Translations under genes and position numbers: made by a program | Shown here: piece after piece, positions 25,888 through 34,891 of the stretch | How the letters are laid out: each line of letters opens with the position of its first letter | Position numbering within the stretch: position 1 is the first letter of the stretch | Notes under the pieces: generated by a model | Seen by the model: only the letters and a program-made list of their open reading frames with translations | Databases searched by the model: none | What the model was told of the DNA's origin: nothing | DNA from: Muribaculaceae bacterium | GTDB taxonomy: Bacteria; Bacteroidota; Bacteroidia; Bacteroidales; Muribaculaceae | Direction of reading: 5' to 3' | Assembly (NCBI GenBank): GCA_022509185.1 | Contig: JAFLTS010000002.1 | Location: 124,001 to 188,000 of the forward strand | Length of the DNA: 64,000 nt

Positions 25888-26754
25888 TCACCAGCCTAAA
25901 AGCATAAAAGGGAAATAGAAAGTAGCAGTAATCACTCCCAGTACGAAAGATACAATAATCCATATTTCTGCCATCCTTGAAGCCCTCTTTGCTCCCTCTA
26001 TATCACCCCCATAGTATCGGGAACTGACTTGTGAAGAAAAGATAATGGCAATGATTCCGGGTATAAAGCAACAGAAAACAGTGACTAAAACCGACCATAC
26101 CAGCCAGGTAGATGGCATCGGCTCCTCATGATGACGGTGCTTTTCATTTCTGAATTCATACCTCGGTGCAAAACCGTTTACAACATTTTGAAAAGATGAA
26201 GGCTCCGACATTTTAGGTTCCGGGTTTTCATCATTGGCTTTCGGCACTTCCGGTGGAGTGGTTGGAACTTTAGGGGGTGTATACCGTATTTTCAAAGCAT
26301 CGGCCCATTCATGTTCCGGAGATTTATTCCCTCCCTCTTCTTCAACCGGCTTTTCTTCTGTTGCCACTTCTTCTTCCTTAGGAGCCCTCAGATATGCTTC
26401 CAAAGCTGCTACAACCTCCCGAGGAGCCTGTTCGGGTGAACTTACCCTTATCATTTCTCCACCGGTGGTTTCCATTATTTCATCTGAAAGAGCCAGAGCA
26501 AAATTATCCAGCACAAGAAGACGTATATCCTTATCTTTTAATACTTGAGCAACTTCTTCTGACCTTTCATGCCACTGGGAATCGGGAATATGGATAAATA
26601 TCACATCTTCTCCCTGAAGCCTGTCAGCCAGCCGGGCTGCCGAATCGTCTGCAACTATTACTTCGGTCCTTACCCGGTTGCCTTCATTGAAAAGTTTTAC
26701 AATTCTTTCGGCAGCTTCGCCGTTTCCGGATACAAATATTGCAATCTTCTTCAT
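25888..26754 (-). CDS. Formyltransferase-like (PurN-like) domain fused to a CD225/dispanin membrane domain
   Basis: A 288-residue two-part protein. Residues 1-125 read like the first half of a glycinamide ribonucleotide formyltransferase: KKIAIFVSGNGEAAERIV, then TEVIVADDSAARL, then LVLDNFALALSDEI where PurN has the VLAGFMRIL strand. The catalytic Asn-His-Asp (NIHPSLLP and the later Asp) is absent, so the domain is not an active PurN. A Pro/Glu-rich linker spans about 125-210. Residues 215-288 contain two membrane helices with VFCCFIPGIIAIIFSSQVSSRYYGGDIEGAKRAS, the CD225/dispanin motif. It overlaps the ABC exporter gene by 4 bases. Function unknown. Confidence 0.7.
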   Translation of the reverse strand: MKKIAIFVSGNGEAAERIVKLFNEGNRVRTEVIVADDSAARLADRLQGEDVIFIHIPDSQWHERSEEVAQVLKDKDIRLLVLDNFALALSDEIMETTGGEMIRVSSPEQAPREVVAALEAYLRAPKEEEVATEEKPVEEEGGNKSPEHEWADALKIRYTPPKVPTTPPEVPKANDENPEPKMSEPSSFQNVVNGFAPRYEFRNEKHRHHEEPMPSTWLVWSVLVTVFCCFIPGIIAIIFSSQVSSRYYGGDIEGAKRASRMAEIWIIVSFVLGVITATFYFPFMLLGW

Positions 26755-28592
26755 CCTATATTTTGCATATCCACCAGGTGTTTGTATACACCGGCATTAT
26801 TTATCAGTTCTTTGTGGGTGCCCTTTTCCACTATTCTTCCATCCTGTAGCACACAAATGAGGTCGGCATTTGCTATTGTTGAAAGCCGGTGGGCCACCAC
26901 TATGGTGGTACGGTTTTTCATAAGCCGCTCCAATGCTTCCTGCACAAGACGTTCGCTTTCGGTATCCAAGGCTGATGTAGCCTCGTCAAGTATTAAAATC
27001 GGGGGATTTTTAAGTACGGCCCGGGCAATGCTGATACGTTGCTTCTGTCCCCCGGAAAATCTACTGCCACGATCGCCTGCCATGGTTTCAAATCCCTTTT
27101 CCGTGGCCATGATAAATTCATAGGCATTTGCTATTTTTGCCGCCTCTACCACTTCCTCCATAGTGGCTCCGGGAGTACCGAAAGCTATGTTATTGTATAT
27201 GGTGTCGTTAAACAAGATAGGCTCTTGATTCACTATTCCCATCACGCTTCTCAGATCGTTTACCCTATAACTTTGCACAGGATGAGATTCTACTTCTACA
27301 GTGCCGTGCGCCACATCCCAGAAACGAGGTATAAGGTCTACAAGAGTAGATTTCCCTGATCCCGACTGGCCCACGAGAGCTACAGTCATTCCCGCTTTTA
27401 TTTTCAGATCTATATCCTTAAGAACATAGCGTTCCCCGTCATAACTGAAACTAACATTCTTAAATGCCACACTTCCCCCTCTTTTAAGATTTGAGGGCAT
27501 CTCTTCCGGACTCTCGGGATCTTTAATAGGATTTTCAGCATCGAGTATTTTATCTATCCTTTGTAGGGCTGCCATACCCTTACGCAAGGTATAACCTACT
27601 TTAGTAAGCTCTTTGGCAGGATTTATAAGGCTATAGAATATCACCATGTAATAAATAAAACCGGGAGCATCTATAGCTGTTTCCCCGCTGATAATTATAG
27701 CACCTCCAAACCATAAAACTACGGAGACAGCTATGGTGCCCAGAAACTCACTCATGGGATGAGCCAGACTCCAGCGCCTTTGAATGCCATTGGATAATTT
27801 TTTATATGTATCGGTTTCGCTATCGAATACCTTCTTCATATGCCCCTCGGCATTAAAGGCCTTTATAACTTTCAAACCGCCGATAGTTTCTTCGGCCGTT
27901 GAGAGAATTGTGCCAAGCATGTTCTGTGCCTCAAGCGATGCCGCCTTAAGTTTCTTTCCCACCGAACCCATTATCCAGCCGGCAATCGGAAGAATCACAA
28001 AAACAAACACCGTGAGTTTCCAGCTAAGCACAACCATCACGAAAAGATATCCGATAATCTGAATTGGATTCTTTACCAGACCTGCAAGGCTTGCCGCTAC
28101 CGAAGCCTCTATCTCGCCGACATCGCCAAGCAATCTCGACATTATATCTCCCTTCCTTTCATGTGAATAGAATCCTATCGGCAAAGACACTATCTTGGAA
28201 TACATCTGGTTACGGATATCGGTGACAATACCGTTGCGAAGGGGAATAACACAATAATCGCTCATGTAGGCTGCCATTACTTTCATCAGTGTGGCCACTA
28301 TCAAGGCGCAGGCCATCAGGGCAAGTGTGGCTATAGCGCCCATTCTCCCTATCATCTGGGTGACGTACCAATAGAAATTGTTGATCAGAACATCCTGAAA
28401 CTGCCCCTCCGTCCAGTCTTGCCAAACATAACTTGTGGTGTCAAGATTAAACAGGATCCTCAGGATCGGCATGATGAAAGCAAAGGAGAAAACGGTGAGA
28501 AACATGGTGAGGAAATTAAACAACACACTCCACACTATGTTCCATTTGTACGGGGAGGCAAACCGCCTCATAAACATAAAAAGATCTTTCAT
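26751..28592 (-). CDS. ABC exporter, fused permease and ATPase (MsbA-like)
   Basis: A 613-residue half-transporter that works as a homodimer. The N-terminal six-helix membrane domain spans about residues 15-330; the ATPase domain follows with Walker A VGQSGSGKST, Q-loop VNQEPILF, signature FSGGQKQR, Walker B LILDEATSALD and switch His in VVAHRLST. Architecture and length fit lipid A/lipid exporters of the MsbA class, but substrate cannot be read. It is the first gene of a minus-strand unit with the formyltransferase-like/CD225 protein (4-base overlap) and DUF2752. TAATTTTG at 28667-28674 on the minus strand may be its -7 element. Confidence 0.9.
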   Translation of the reverse strand: MKDLFMFMRRFASPYKWNIVWSVLFNFLTMFLTVFSFAFIMPILRILFNLDTTSYVWQDWTEGQFQDVLINNFYWYVTQMIGRMGAIATLALMACALIVATLMKVMAAYMSDYCVIPLRNGIVTDIRNQMYSKIVSLPIGFYSHERKGDIMSRLLGDVGEIEASVAASLAGLVKNPIQIIGYLFVMVVLSWKLTVFVFVILPIAGWIMGSVGKKLKAASLEAQNMLGTILSTAEETIGGLKVIKAFNAEGHMKKVFDSETDTYKKLSNGIQRRWSLAHPMSEFLGTIAVSVVLWFGGAIIISGETAIDAPGFIYYMVIFYSLINPAKELTKVGYTLRKGMAALQRIDKILDAENPIKDPESPEEMPSNLKRGGSVAFKNVSFSYDGERYVLKDIDLKIKAGMTVALVGQSGSGKSTLVDLIPRFWDVAHGTVEVESHPVQSYRVNDLRSVMGIVNQEPILFNDTIYNNIAFGTPGATMEEVVEAAKIANAYEFIMATEKGFETMAGDRGSRFSGGQKQRISIARAVLKNPPILILDEATSALDTESERLVQEALERLMKNRTTIVVAHRLSTIANADLICVLQDGRIVEKGTHKELINNAGVYKHLVDMQNIG

Positions 28593-28807
28593 CTCTTAAT
28601 CGTGTTGCCCGGACAATATTTGATTGATTCCTTTTATCACCCTCACCGTAATATTGAGTGCAACCACAAAATTAACAAAAAATAAGCAACGTTTACTAAT
28701 GATTTATTACAGAAACCAAAAAGAGAAAGGCTTAGGTGATATGAAAGTAAGCCATAAATATATTTGAAGAAATAATCTCTAAATCTATTTAAGGCAAAAT
28801 ATTGTTA

Positions 28808-28815
28808 TACTTTTG
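28808..28815 (+). promoter_or_regulatory. -7 promoter element of the adenylation-enzyme unit
   Basis: TACTTTTG fits TAnnTTTG and lies 29 bases before the ATG at 28845. The -33 region is AT-rich with no perfect TTG. Confidence 0.5.
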
Positions 28816-28844
28816 AAAATCAACATTAAAAATATTTCTTCCTT

Positions 28845-30287
28845 ATGAACCGCGCCACCATATACAGCACTTTCAAGACCATTGCTGAAAAGTACCCCCA
28901 AAGTCCGGCCATTTTAGAAGATGGTAAATCAGTAACTTTCCTGGAATTAGACGGAATAGTAAATCAGATTCTTTCTAAATTTTATGATTCCGGCGATAAA
29001 TATATAGGCATTGTAATGAGCCATGGAATAATGCAGGTGGCTGCCATGCTGGCAGTGTTGAAAAGCGGCGCTGCTTATGTGCCGGCCGAACCGGCTCTGC
29101 CGGCAGACAGGATTAAATATATGATGAAAAACGCGGGCGTAAAATTGGTGATCGATGATCAATTCTGCAGCAATCTGCCCCGAACTGACAAAGATTTTCC
29201 CGACAGGTCTGTTCCGGATGGAATCGCCTATGTGCTGTATACTTCAGGCACTACAGGCAAGCCAAAAGGTGTGATGGTTGAGAATCATTCGGTGGTGAAT
29301 TATGCTCATGCTTTTGAACAAGAAATGAAAATAGGACCCGGTGACGTAATGTTGCAGTATTCCATTTGCTCTTTTGACATTTTTGTAGAAGAAGTTTTCG
29401 CCACACTTCTTAACGGAGGAGCATTAGCCATACCATCTAAAGAGATTCATTCAGGGAGTATGGAGGGCTTAATGGATTTCTGCAAGCGTCATAAAGTGAC
29501 TATTCTGGATGGATTCCCTTATTTTATCGCAGACATCAATAAAGAACCCCGGTTAATACCCGAATCAGTAAATCTGATTATAAGCGGAGGAGATGTGGTA
29601 AGAGCTAACTATATTTCCCGGTTAAAAGATAAAAACATAAGAATATATAATACTTACGGACCATCGGAAACAACTGTCTGCTCAAATTATTACCGGATAG
29701 ACACGGCAATACCGCTCGAAGACGGAACTTTCCCGATTGGAAAACCTGTGGCCGGTGTAAAAGTGAAAATCCTTGATGAAAATTTCCATGAAGTGCCAAA
29801 AGGAGAATATGGAGAAATATGTATCTTTGGAGAAGGAGTGAGCCATGGTTATCTGGGGAATCCACCGGAACAAGCCAATTTTGTAACTCTTGATGACGGT
29901 ACAAGGTTCTATCGCAGCGGAGATATGGGTTATGAGCTTCCTGACGGGAATATGGTCTTTCTCCATCGAAGAGACGACCAGGTGATGATACTAGGACGAA
30001 GGGTAGAACCTGAAGAAGTGGAAAATGTCTTGAATGAATATCAGGGTATCGACCGCGGAATAGTGAGGGCTTTCCTAGATGAGGCCGGATTGCACTATCT
30101 GGTGGCTTATATCGTGCCTAATTTAGGTTTTACACTTGCAGGCCTTAAAAAATGGCTAAAGTCAAAACTCGCGGATTTCATGATTCCGGAATTCTTCGTA
30201 TCTCTCCACAAGATACCACTCACAGTGAGAGGGAAAGTGGATAATGAACAGCTTCCTGTTGTATTAAAAGAAGGAGAATATAAATGA
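28845..30287 (+). CDS. Stand-alone amino-acid adenylation enzyme (NRPS A-domain / DltA-like)
   Basis: A 480-residue AMP-forming ligase that activates a carboxylic acid, by motif probably an amino acid, as an acyl-adenylate. Core motifs in order: A3 YVLYTSGTTGKPKGVMVEN, A4 SFDIFVEE (the Asp that in NRPS domains binds the alpha-amino group), A5 NTYGPSETTV, A6 GEICIFGEGVSHGYL, A7 FYRSGDMG, A8 GRRVEPEEVE and A10 with the catalytic Lys in RGKVDNEQLP. There is no carrier-protein or condensation domain, and no carrier gene in the window. It leads a three-gene unit with ATGA overlaps to a GNAT and an alpha/beta hydrolase. The substrate is unknown; D-Ala ligase is one alternative, but no dlt partners are present. 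Confidence 0.85.
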   Translation: MNRATIYSTFKTIAEKYPQSPAILEDGKSVTFLELDGIVNQILSKFYDSGDKYIGIVMSHGIMQVAAMLAVLKSGAAYVPAEPALPADRIKYMMKNAGVKLVIDDQFCSNLPRTDKDFPDRSVPDGIAYVLYTSGTTGKPKGVMVENHSVVNYAHAFEQEMKIGPGDVMLQYSICSFDIFVEEVFATLLNGGALAIPSKEIHSGSMEGLMDFCKRHKVTILDGFPYFIADINKEPRLIPESVNLIISGGDVVRANYISRLKDKNIRIYNTYGPSETTVCSNYYRIDTAIPLEDGTFPIGKPVAGVKVKILDENFHEVPKGEYGEICIFGEGVSHGYLGNPPEQANFVTLDDGTRFYRSGDMGYELPDGNMVFLHRRDDQVMILGRRVEPEEVENVLNEYQGIDRGIVRAFLDEAGLHYLVAYIVPNLGFTLAGLKKWLKSKLADFMIPEFFVSLHKIPLTVRGKVDNEQLPVVLKEGEYK

Positions 30288-30733
30288 TTGAACTCAGGCC
30301 TGTGGAAGCGCTGCCTCAACTTTTGAAATGGCGGCGAGAGGTGATTGAAAACGTATTTGACACCTCACCATCCGAGCAACTTATGCTGGAAAACCAAAGT
30401 TTTTACAGGCGGCATCTGGCTGATGGCTCTCATCTGGCTTTTGAGGCTCTGTGTGACAATGAAGAGGCCGGATGCGGTAGTCTTTGTCTTTACGATGAAT
30501 TGCCCTCTCCGGATAATCCAACCGGACGGTGCGGGTATTTAATGAATATTTATGTAAGGAATAAATTCAGGGAAAAGGGCGTGGGACATGCTATTGTGTC
30601 ACGACTAATAGATGAAGCCAAAATAAGGAATTGCCATAAGATATATCTTGAAACTACTCCGATGGGGCGTCATCTTTATGAATCACTGGGGTTCCACGAT
30701 CTGCCCGACATGATGAAACTTTCAGAATTATGA
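30284..30733 (+). CDS. GNAT-family N-acetyltransferase
   Basis: A 149-residue acyl-CoA-dependent acyltransferase. The fold marks are the strand YLMNIYVRNKFREKGVGHAIV (acetyl-CoA pyrophosphate loop R/K-x-x-G-x-G/A is RNKFREKGVG), followed by KIYLETTPMGRHLYESLGFHDLP, typical of the C-terminal GNAT half. It overlaps both neighbours by 4 bases, so its product probably acts with the adenylation enzyme and hydrolase. Acceptor unknown; an amino group of the activated amino acid is one guess. Confidence 0.82.
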   Translation: MIELRPVEALPQLLKWRREVIENVFDTSPSEQLMLENQSFYRRHLADGSHLAFEALCDNEEAGCGSLCLYDELPSPDNPTGRCGYLMNIYVRNKFREKGVGHAIVSRLIDEAKIRNCHKIYLETTPMGRHLYESLGFHDLPDMMKLSEL

Positions 30734-31410
30734 TTAAAAAACACATCGATGGTTATGACTGCCATTGCGTACCTTTCGAAGGGGCCGACACAGTGGCGTA
30801 TATGATTTATCCACAGCTTGCCGAACTTGAAGACAAATGGCTTCAGAGAATGAGCGAGTTGCATAAAGTGAATTTAGTGGCTGTATATGTGCCGGCTGAC
30901 CAATGGAACGATGCCTTGACACCGTGGCCGGAACCCGGAGAGGCTAAGGGATGCCCTCCTTTTGCCGGAGAAAGCCGCAATTTCCTGAAGCTTTTTCAGG
31001 AAAAAATTATCCCTCTTACAGATAGGGCCTTTAACTTAAAAGGAGTAATTCACAGGGATTTGATCGGAGTTTCGCTGGGTGGCCTCTTCACTCTTTGGCA
31101 ATGGATGATGTGCGACACTTTCAGGTCGATAGCCTCGCTTTCGGGTTCTTTCTGGTATGTGGGATTTCTTGAATGGTTTGAAAAGCAATCTGTACCTCCG
31201 AAAAAAGGGAAAGCCTTCTTCCTTCTTGGTGAAGAAGAACCGGCTTCTCATGTAGAAGCTTTCAGAAGCGTGGGTGTAAATACGGAAAAAATTGTAGCAA
31301 TATTTAAAGAAGCGGGAATAGATACCACCTTTGAATGGGTGCCGGGCAATCATTTCTCGCGCCCGGTGCATAGGGCCGAGAAGGCTCTTGAGGCTTTATA
31401 TCCGGCTTGA
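30730..31410 (+). CDS. Alpha/beta hydrolase (esterase-D/Fes-like)
   Basis: A 226-residue serine hydrolase. The nucleophile elbow is GVSLGGLF (GxSxG, about residue 114), preceded by the strand region VIHRDLI and followed by IASLSGSFWY, as in putative esterases related to enterochelin esterase; the probable catalytic His is in VPGNHFSRPVH near the end and the acid in LGEEEPAS. There is no signal peptide, so it is cytoplasmic. It closes the three-gene unit; the next gene has its own promoter. It may hydrolyse or transfer the acyl product of the adenylation enzyme. Confidence 0.75.
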   Translation: MIKKHIDGYDCHCVPFEGADTVAYMIYPQLAELEDKWLQRMSELHKVNLVAVYVPADQWNDALTPWPEPGEAKGCPPFAGESRNFLKLFQEKIIPLTDRAFNLKGVIHRDLIGVSLGGLFTLWQWMMCDTFRSIASLSGSFWYVGFLEWFEKQSVPPKKGKAFFLLGEEEPASHVEAFRSVGVNTEKIVAIFKEAGIDTTFEWVPGNHFSRPVHRAEKALEALYPA

Positions 31411-31435
31411 AATTTCCGTTTTTTAATTAACTTTG
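31407..31435 (+). promoter_or_regulatory. Promoter of the acyltransferase-secG unit
   Basis: TTG at 31407-31409, an 18-base spacer, then TAACTTTG at 31428-31435. It begins inside the stop codon of the hydrolase gene and lies 23 bases before the ATG at 31459, which separates this unit from the adenylation cluster. Confidence 0.65.
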
Positions 31436-31458
31436 CAACTAAGCAGTCTACGTTTTAT

Positions 31459-32313
31459 ATGGCAGAAGAAAACAACGGCGTTCGCAAGGATGTGATTAAC
31501 TATGATGATGTGGTAGAGGCAATACCCGCTTTGAAAAACTATCCCAAGTTAGTGAATGCATTCCTGCGTTTTATCGCTATGGACAAAGTGAATTTCACGC
31601 ATGGAAAATTCAGTAACCGCCTGGGAGTGGATTTTGCCACGGCTCTTGCTGAAGATGAATACAAATGGCAGCTTACTCTTGATAATTATGATGTGCTCGA
31701 TCAATTCAAAACGGGCCCATTTATCACAGTTAGCAACCATCCTATAGGGAGTTACGACGGAATAATCCTTTTGTATCTTGTAGGTAAAAAAAGACCTGAC
31801 TATAAAGTGATGGTGAATCTGATTCTCAACCATCTCCAGGCCATGAGGCCGGGCTTCATTGCTGTAGATCCGCAGAAAAGCCAGGATCATGAAAAACGCA
31901 AAGTGACCATGCATGGCATGAGAGAGGCCATAACCCATGTTAAGGAAGGACATCCTCTGGGGTTCTTCCCGGCCGGAGCTATCTCCGATGTGAAATGGAA
32001 TCTCAAGATTTCCGACCGTCCCTGGCAGGAAGTTATTATACGGCTAATCCGGCAACTTAAAGTGCCTGTCATACCCATTTATTTCCATTGCAAGAATTCC
32101 ACCTTCTGTAATATTTTGGGAATTATCGACTGGAGGCTGCGCACAATGCGCCTTCCGGGAGAACTCTTCGCATCCTATGATAAAAAAATCAGGGTTTCTT
32201 TTGGTGATCCTATTTCTGTGGAAGAACAGAACAAATATCCCACACTTCAGGAATTGGGCGCTTTTCTAAGAGAAAAGACTTATGAATTAAAAGATCGTTA
32301 CGGGAATGGATGA
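31459..32313 (+). CDS. Lysophospholipid acyltransferase-family protein
   Basis: A 284-residue acyltransferase of the PlsC-related LPLAT superfamily. The active-site block is SNHPIGSYDG, the NHPxGxxDG form seen in hemolysin/OlsA-like members, and the substrate block is LGFFPAGAIS. It lacks strong membrane helices and is likely peripheral. Members transfer an acyl chain to a lyso-lipid; in Bacteroides related enzymes act in glycine/ornithine lipid synthesis, but the partner N-acyltransferase is not adjacent, so phospholipid or lipid A roles remain possible. It overlaps the sigma-54 activator gene by 8 bases. Confidence 0.82.
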   Translation: MAEENNGVRKDVINYDDVVEAIPALKNYPKLVNAFLRFIAMDKVNFTHGKFSNRLGVDFATALAEDEYKWQLTLDNYDVLDQFKTGPFITVSNHPIGSYDGIILLYLVGKKRPDYKVMVNLILNHLQAMRPGFIAVDPQKSQDHEKRKVTMHGMREAITHVKEGHPLGFFPAGAISDVKWNLKISDRPWQEVIIRLIRQLKVPVIPIYFHCKNSTFCNILGIIDWRLRTMRLPGELFASYDKKIRVSFGDPISVEEQNKYPTLQELGAFLREKTYELKDRYGNG

Positions 32314-33493
32314 GATAGCAAAAGTGAAACAAAGGTTTTCGATTATCGGAAACTCCCCTGCTCTGTTGGAAGCCATAGGAAGAGCCGTGAAGGTTGCACC
32401 CATAGATCTCTCTGTGCTTGTCACAGGCGAAAGCGGAAGCGGTAAGGAATTTTTTCCAAAAATCATCCATGCCTACGGAGCACGAAAACATAAGAAATAT
32501 ATCGCAGTGAATTGCGGGGCCATACCTGAGGGAACTATAGATTCGGAATTGTTCGGCCACGAAAAAGGTGCGTTTACAGGAGCCATAAGCACACGCAAAG
32601 GTTATTTTGAAGAAGCTGACGGGGGGACTATTTTCCTTGATGAAGTGGCTGAATTACCTCTCACCACTCAGGCGCGCTTGCTAAGGGTGCTTGAAACCGG
32701 GGAATTCCTTAAAGTAGGTTCTTCGGAAGTGCAAAAAACTGATATCAGAATTGTAGCCGCCACAAATGTAAACCTTTTGAAAGCTGTTGAAAAAGGTAAA
32801 TTCCGCGAAGATCTTTATTATCGTCTGTCAACTGTGGTGATAGATGTGCCTGCCCTTCATGACCGTGGGGAAGATGTAGTATTGCTGGCACGCAAATTCG
32901 CCGCTGACTTTTCTGAAAAATATGTCATGCCTCCAATCACTTTCTCGGAGGAGACGCAAAGAGCCATGCTGCTTTACAGATGGCCCGGAAATGTGAGACA
33001 GCTCAAAAATGTGGTGGAACAGCTGGCCTTATTCAATGCCGGAGAAGAAATAAACCGTGATCAGTTTATGGGACTTTTGCCAATAGACTATTCCGCGAAT
33101 GCTTCGCTCGTACCTTCAGGAGCAGAACATAAATATGAGACCGAACGAGAGATGCTTTGGCAATTGATCTATGGCCTTCGCAATGAGTTAAAAGAGCTTA
33201 ATCGCAAAGTGGAGGCTCTTAAAGATTCTAATGAAAATATAATAAAACCCGAAAAAATTCAGTCTCTTATAAAATATCAGCCTCTTGACTCCGACACACA
33301 AGGAGTGACTGTGGTGAAAGAGGTTCCTTCTTCTTTGGAACAAGCTGAGAGAGAAACAATCTCGGCTGCCCTGAAAAGAAACAATGGCAACAAAAAAATC
33401 ACTGCCGAACAATTGAATATTTCACAACGAACTTTATATAGAAAAATTCATGAACTCGGCATAGATCTTAATACTGAATCAATTTCCGGCTAA
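32306..33493 (+). CDS. Sigma-54 interaction-domain transcription activator without a receiver domain
   Basis: A 395-residue bacterial enhancer-binding protein. The AAA+ domain starts almost at the N-terminus (about residues 12-235) with Walker A GESGSGKE, the sigma-54-contacting loop GAFTGA, Walker B GGTIFLDEV, sensor NxR region and the RWPGNVRQLKN block. A linker with a coiled coil follows, then a C-terminal Fis-type helix-turn-helix (residues about 345-390, KITAEQLNISQRTLYRKIHELGI). There is no REC, GAF or PAS domain, so its activity is not controlled by direct phosphorylation. The gene order LPLAT, activator, lptE, small gene, secG is common in Bacteroidales. Target promoters are unknown. 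Confidence 0.93.
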   Translation: MDEIAKVKQRFSIIGNSPALLEAIGRAVKVAPIDLSVLVTGESGSGKEFFPKIIHAYGARKHKKYIAVNCGAIPEGTIDSELFGHEKGAFTGAISTRKGYFEEADGGTIFLDEVAELPLTTQARLLRVLETGEFLKVGSSEVQKTDIRIVAATNVNLLKAVEKGKFREDLYYRLSTVVIDVPALHDRGEDVVLLARKFAADFSEKYVMPPITFSEETQRAMLLYRWPGNVRQLKNVVEQLALFNAGEEINRDQFMGLLPIDYSANASLVPSGAEHKYETEREMLWQLIYGLRNELKELNRKVEALKDSNENIIKPEKIQSLIKYQPLDSDTQGVTVVKEVPSSLEQAERETISAALKRNNGNKKITAEQLNISQRTLYRKIHELGIDLNTESISG

Positions 33494-34042
33494 GTGAAAA
33501 AAAATTTTTTCAATTTTATATCCAGATTACGTATTTCTCCGGTGTGGATGATCTCCCTGCCGATCATAATGTGTGCATTCACAAGCTGTATACCCTCATA
33601 TAAATTCAATGGATCCGCACTCAATTATGATGTATATAAGACAATAGACATAACTGATTTCCCTATCCGCGCAGCATTGGTGTATCCTCCCCTGCAACAG
33701 ATTTTTGAAAACAAGCTTCTCGACACAGTAACCCGCCAGACCAGATTGCAGGAAATAGATGGAAACGCCGACCTGGAAATGACCGGAGAAATAACCGGCT
33801 ACAGCCTCTCCCCTCAGTCGGTGGGGGAAGATGCATATGCCACTGAAACCCGGCTCACAATTACTGTGAGGGTGAAATATACCGATTCAAAGAATTCCAC
33901 CAACGATATAGATCAGACATTCTCTGCCTACCGGCAATTCTCAAGCACTTTAATGCTCACTGATGTGCAAGACGACCTTTGTAACGAAATCTGTGATGAA
34001 TTGGTTAATCTTATTTTTAACGCCACTTTAGGTAACTGGTAA
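33494..34042 (+). CDS. lptE: LptE-family LPS-assembly lipoprotein
   Basis: A 182-residue lipoprotein with signal sequence and lipobox FTSC (about residue 33), followed by IPSYKFNGSALNYDVYKTIDITDFPIRA, the Bacteroidota form of LptE. LptE sits inside the LptD barrel in the outer membrane and helps deliver lipopolysaccharide. The start is a GTG directly after the stop of the activator gene; no ATG is available upstream. The stretch LQEIDGNADLEMTGEITGYSLSPQSV is the conserved strand pair. Confidence is good from placement in front of secG, which is typical. Confidence 0.85.
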   Translation: MKKNFFNFISRLRISPVWMISLPIIMCAFTSCIPSYKFNGSALNYDVYKTIDITDFPIRAALVYPPLQQIFENKLLDTVTRQTRLQEIDGNADLEMTGEITGYSLSPQSVGEDAYATETRLTITVRVKYTDSKNSTNDIDQTFSAYRQFSSTLMLTDVQDDLCNEICDELVNLIFNATLGNW

Positions 34043-34054
34043 TCCTATTTTATC

Positions 34055-34534
34055 TTGAACGCACCTTACTATATATTGCCCTACATAGAGGAATACAAAA
34101 GTCTGGATCCCGAATCTCCGGAGGCCCAGGCCCTAAGCAGGAAGATTGCAGCCAATATCGGCGACTATGCTTCTCTTCGGCTTATATTGGGTATAGATCC
34201 TCCCGAATTTGCCAAATTTTATCCCGACATGGAGACAGCATCTCCATCAACTTTCGACACTATTGATTCCTTTATTCAGAAATTCGGTAAAAACGATACC
34301 GGAACCGGCGCTTATGTTATCGAATCGGAAGAAATAGCCGCCGCTCCTAAGGAAGAAACTCAACCTACGGACTTAAGCAACCTTATAAAACAAAAGAAAT
34401 ATAAGGAGGCTCTGAATTTTATTGAACAACAAAATTTGAATAATCCAAAGAAAAGTATTTATTTTGCACACCAAATCCGCTTCTTAAAGAAACTCATCTA
34501 TATAGAAGCTTTTAGAAATAAACCGAAGAGCTGA
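34055..34534 (+). CDS. Conserved small helical (TPR-like) protein between lptE and secG
   Basis: A 159-residue soluble protein that I recognise only by position: Bacteroidales usually have a short gene here. The start is a TTG (34055), 12 bases after lptE. The N-terminal 50 residues and C-terminal 60 residues look helical (YYILPYIEEYKSLD; LIKQKKYKEALNFIEQQNLNNP resembles one TPR unit); the middle is Pro/Thr/Glu-rich and probably disordered. There is no signal peptide or membrane segment. Role unknown. Confidence 0.7.
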   Translation: MNAPYYILPYIEEYKSLDPESPEAQALSRKIAANIGDYASLRLILGIDPPEFAKFYPDMETASPSTFDTIDSFIQKFGKNDTGTGAYVIESEEIAAAPKEETQPTDLSNLIKQKKYKEALNFIEQQNLNNPKKSIYFAHQIRFLKKLIYIEAFRNKPKS

Positions 34535-34562
34535 AAATCAGCTTTACATAAGATTAACAACA

Positions 34563-34868
34563 ATGTATATTTTTCTAAGCATCCTTATTGTAATCGCATG
34601 CGTATTGCTTATCGGCGCTGTGCTGATTCAAAAGTCAAAAGGGGGTGGCCTTGCATCCGACTATTCTCAAGGTAATCAATTTATGGGTTATCGTAAAACC
34701 ACCGACTTCATAGAGAAAGCAACATGGAGTCTGGCAGTTTTCATCTGTGTGATAAGCATTCTTGCTTCATTCACCATCACCAAACCCACATCAAAGTCAG
34801 CCATCTCAGCATCACCGGTTGAAACTACAATGCCGGCTCCGGCTCCCGTTTCAGCTCCCACTGAATAA
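34563..34868 (+). CDS. secG: Preprotein translocase subunit SecG
   Basis: A 101-residue inner-membrane protein of the SecYEG channel. Two membrane helices (about residues 2-22 and 53-75) flank the conserved cytoplasmic loop LIQKSKGGGLASDYSQGNQFMGYRKTTDFIEKATW. The C-terminal 25 residues are a Pro/Ala/Ser-rich tail, as in other Bacteroidota. It closes the unit that begins at 31459 and is followed by a terminator. Confidence 0.93.
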   Translation: MYIFLSILIVIACVLLIGAVLIQKSKGGGLASDYSQGNQFMGYRKTTDFIEKATWSLAVFICVISILASFTITKPTSKSAISASPVETTMPAPAPVSAPTE

Positions 34869-34891
34869 AAGATTTTAAGGTTTTCCTTTTC

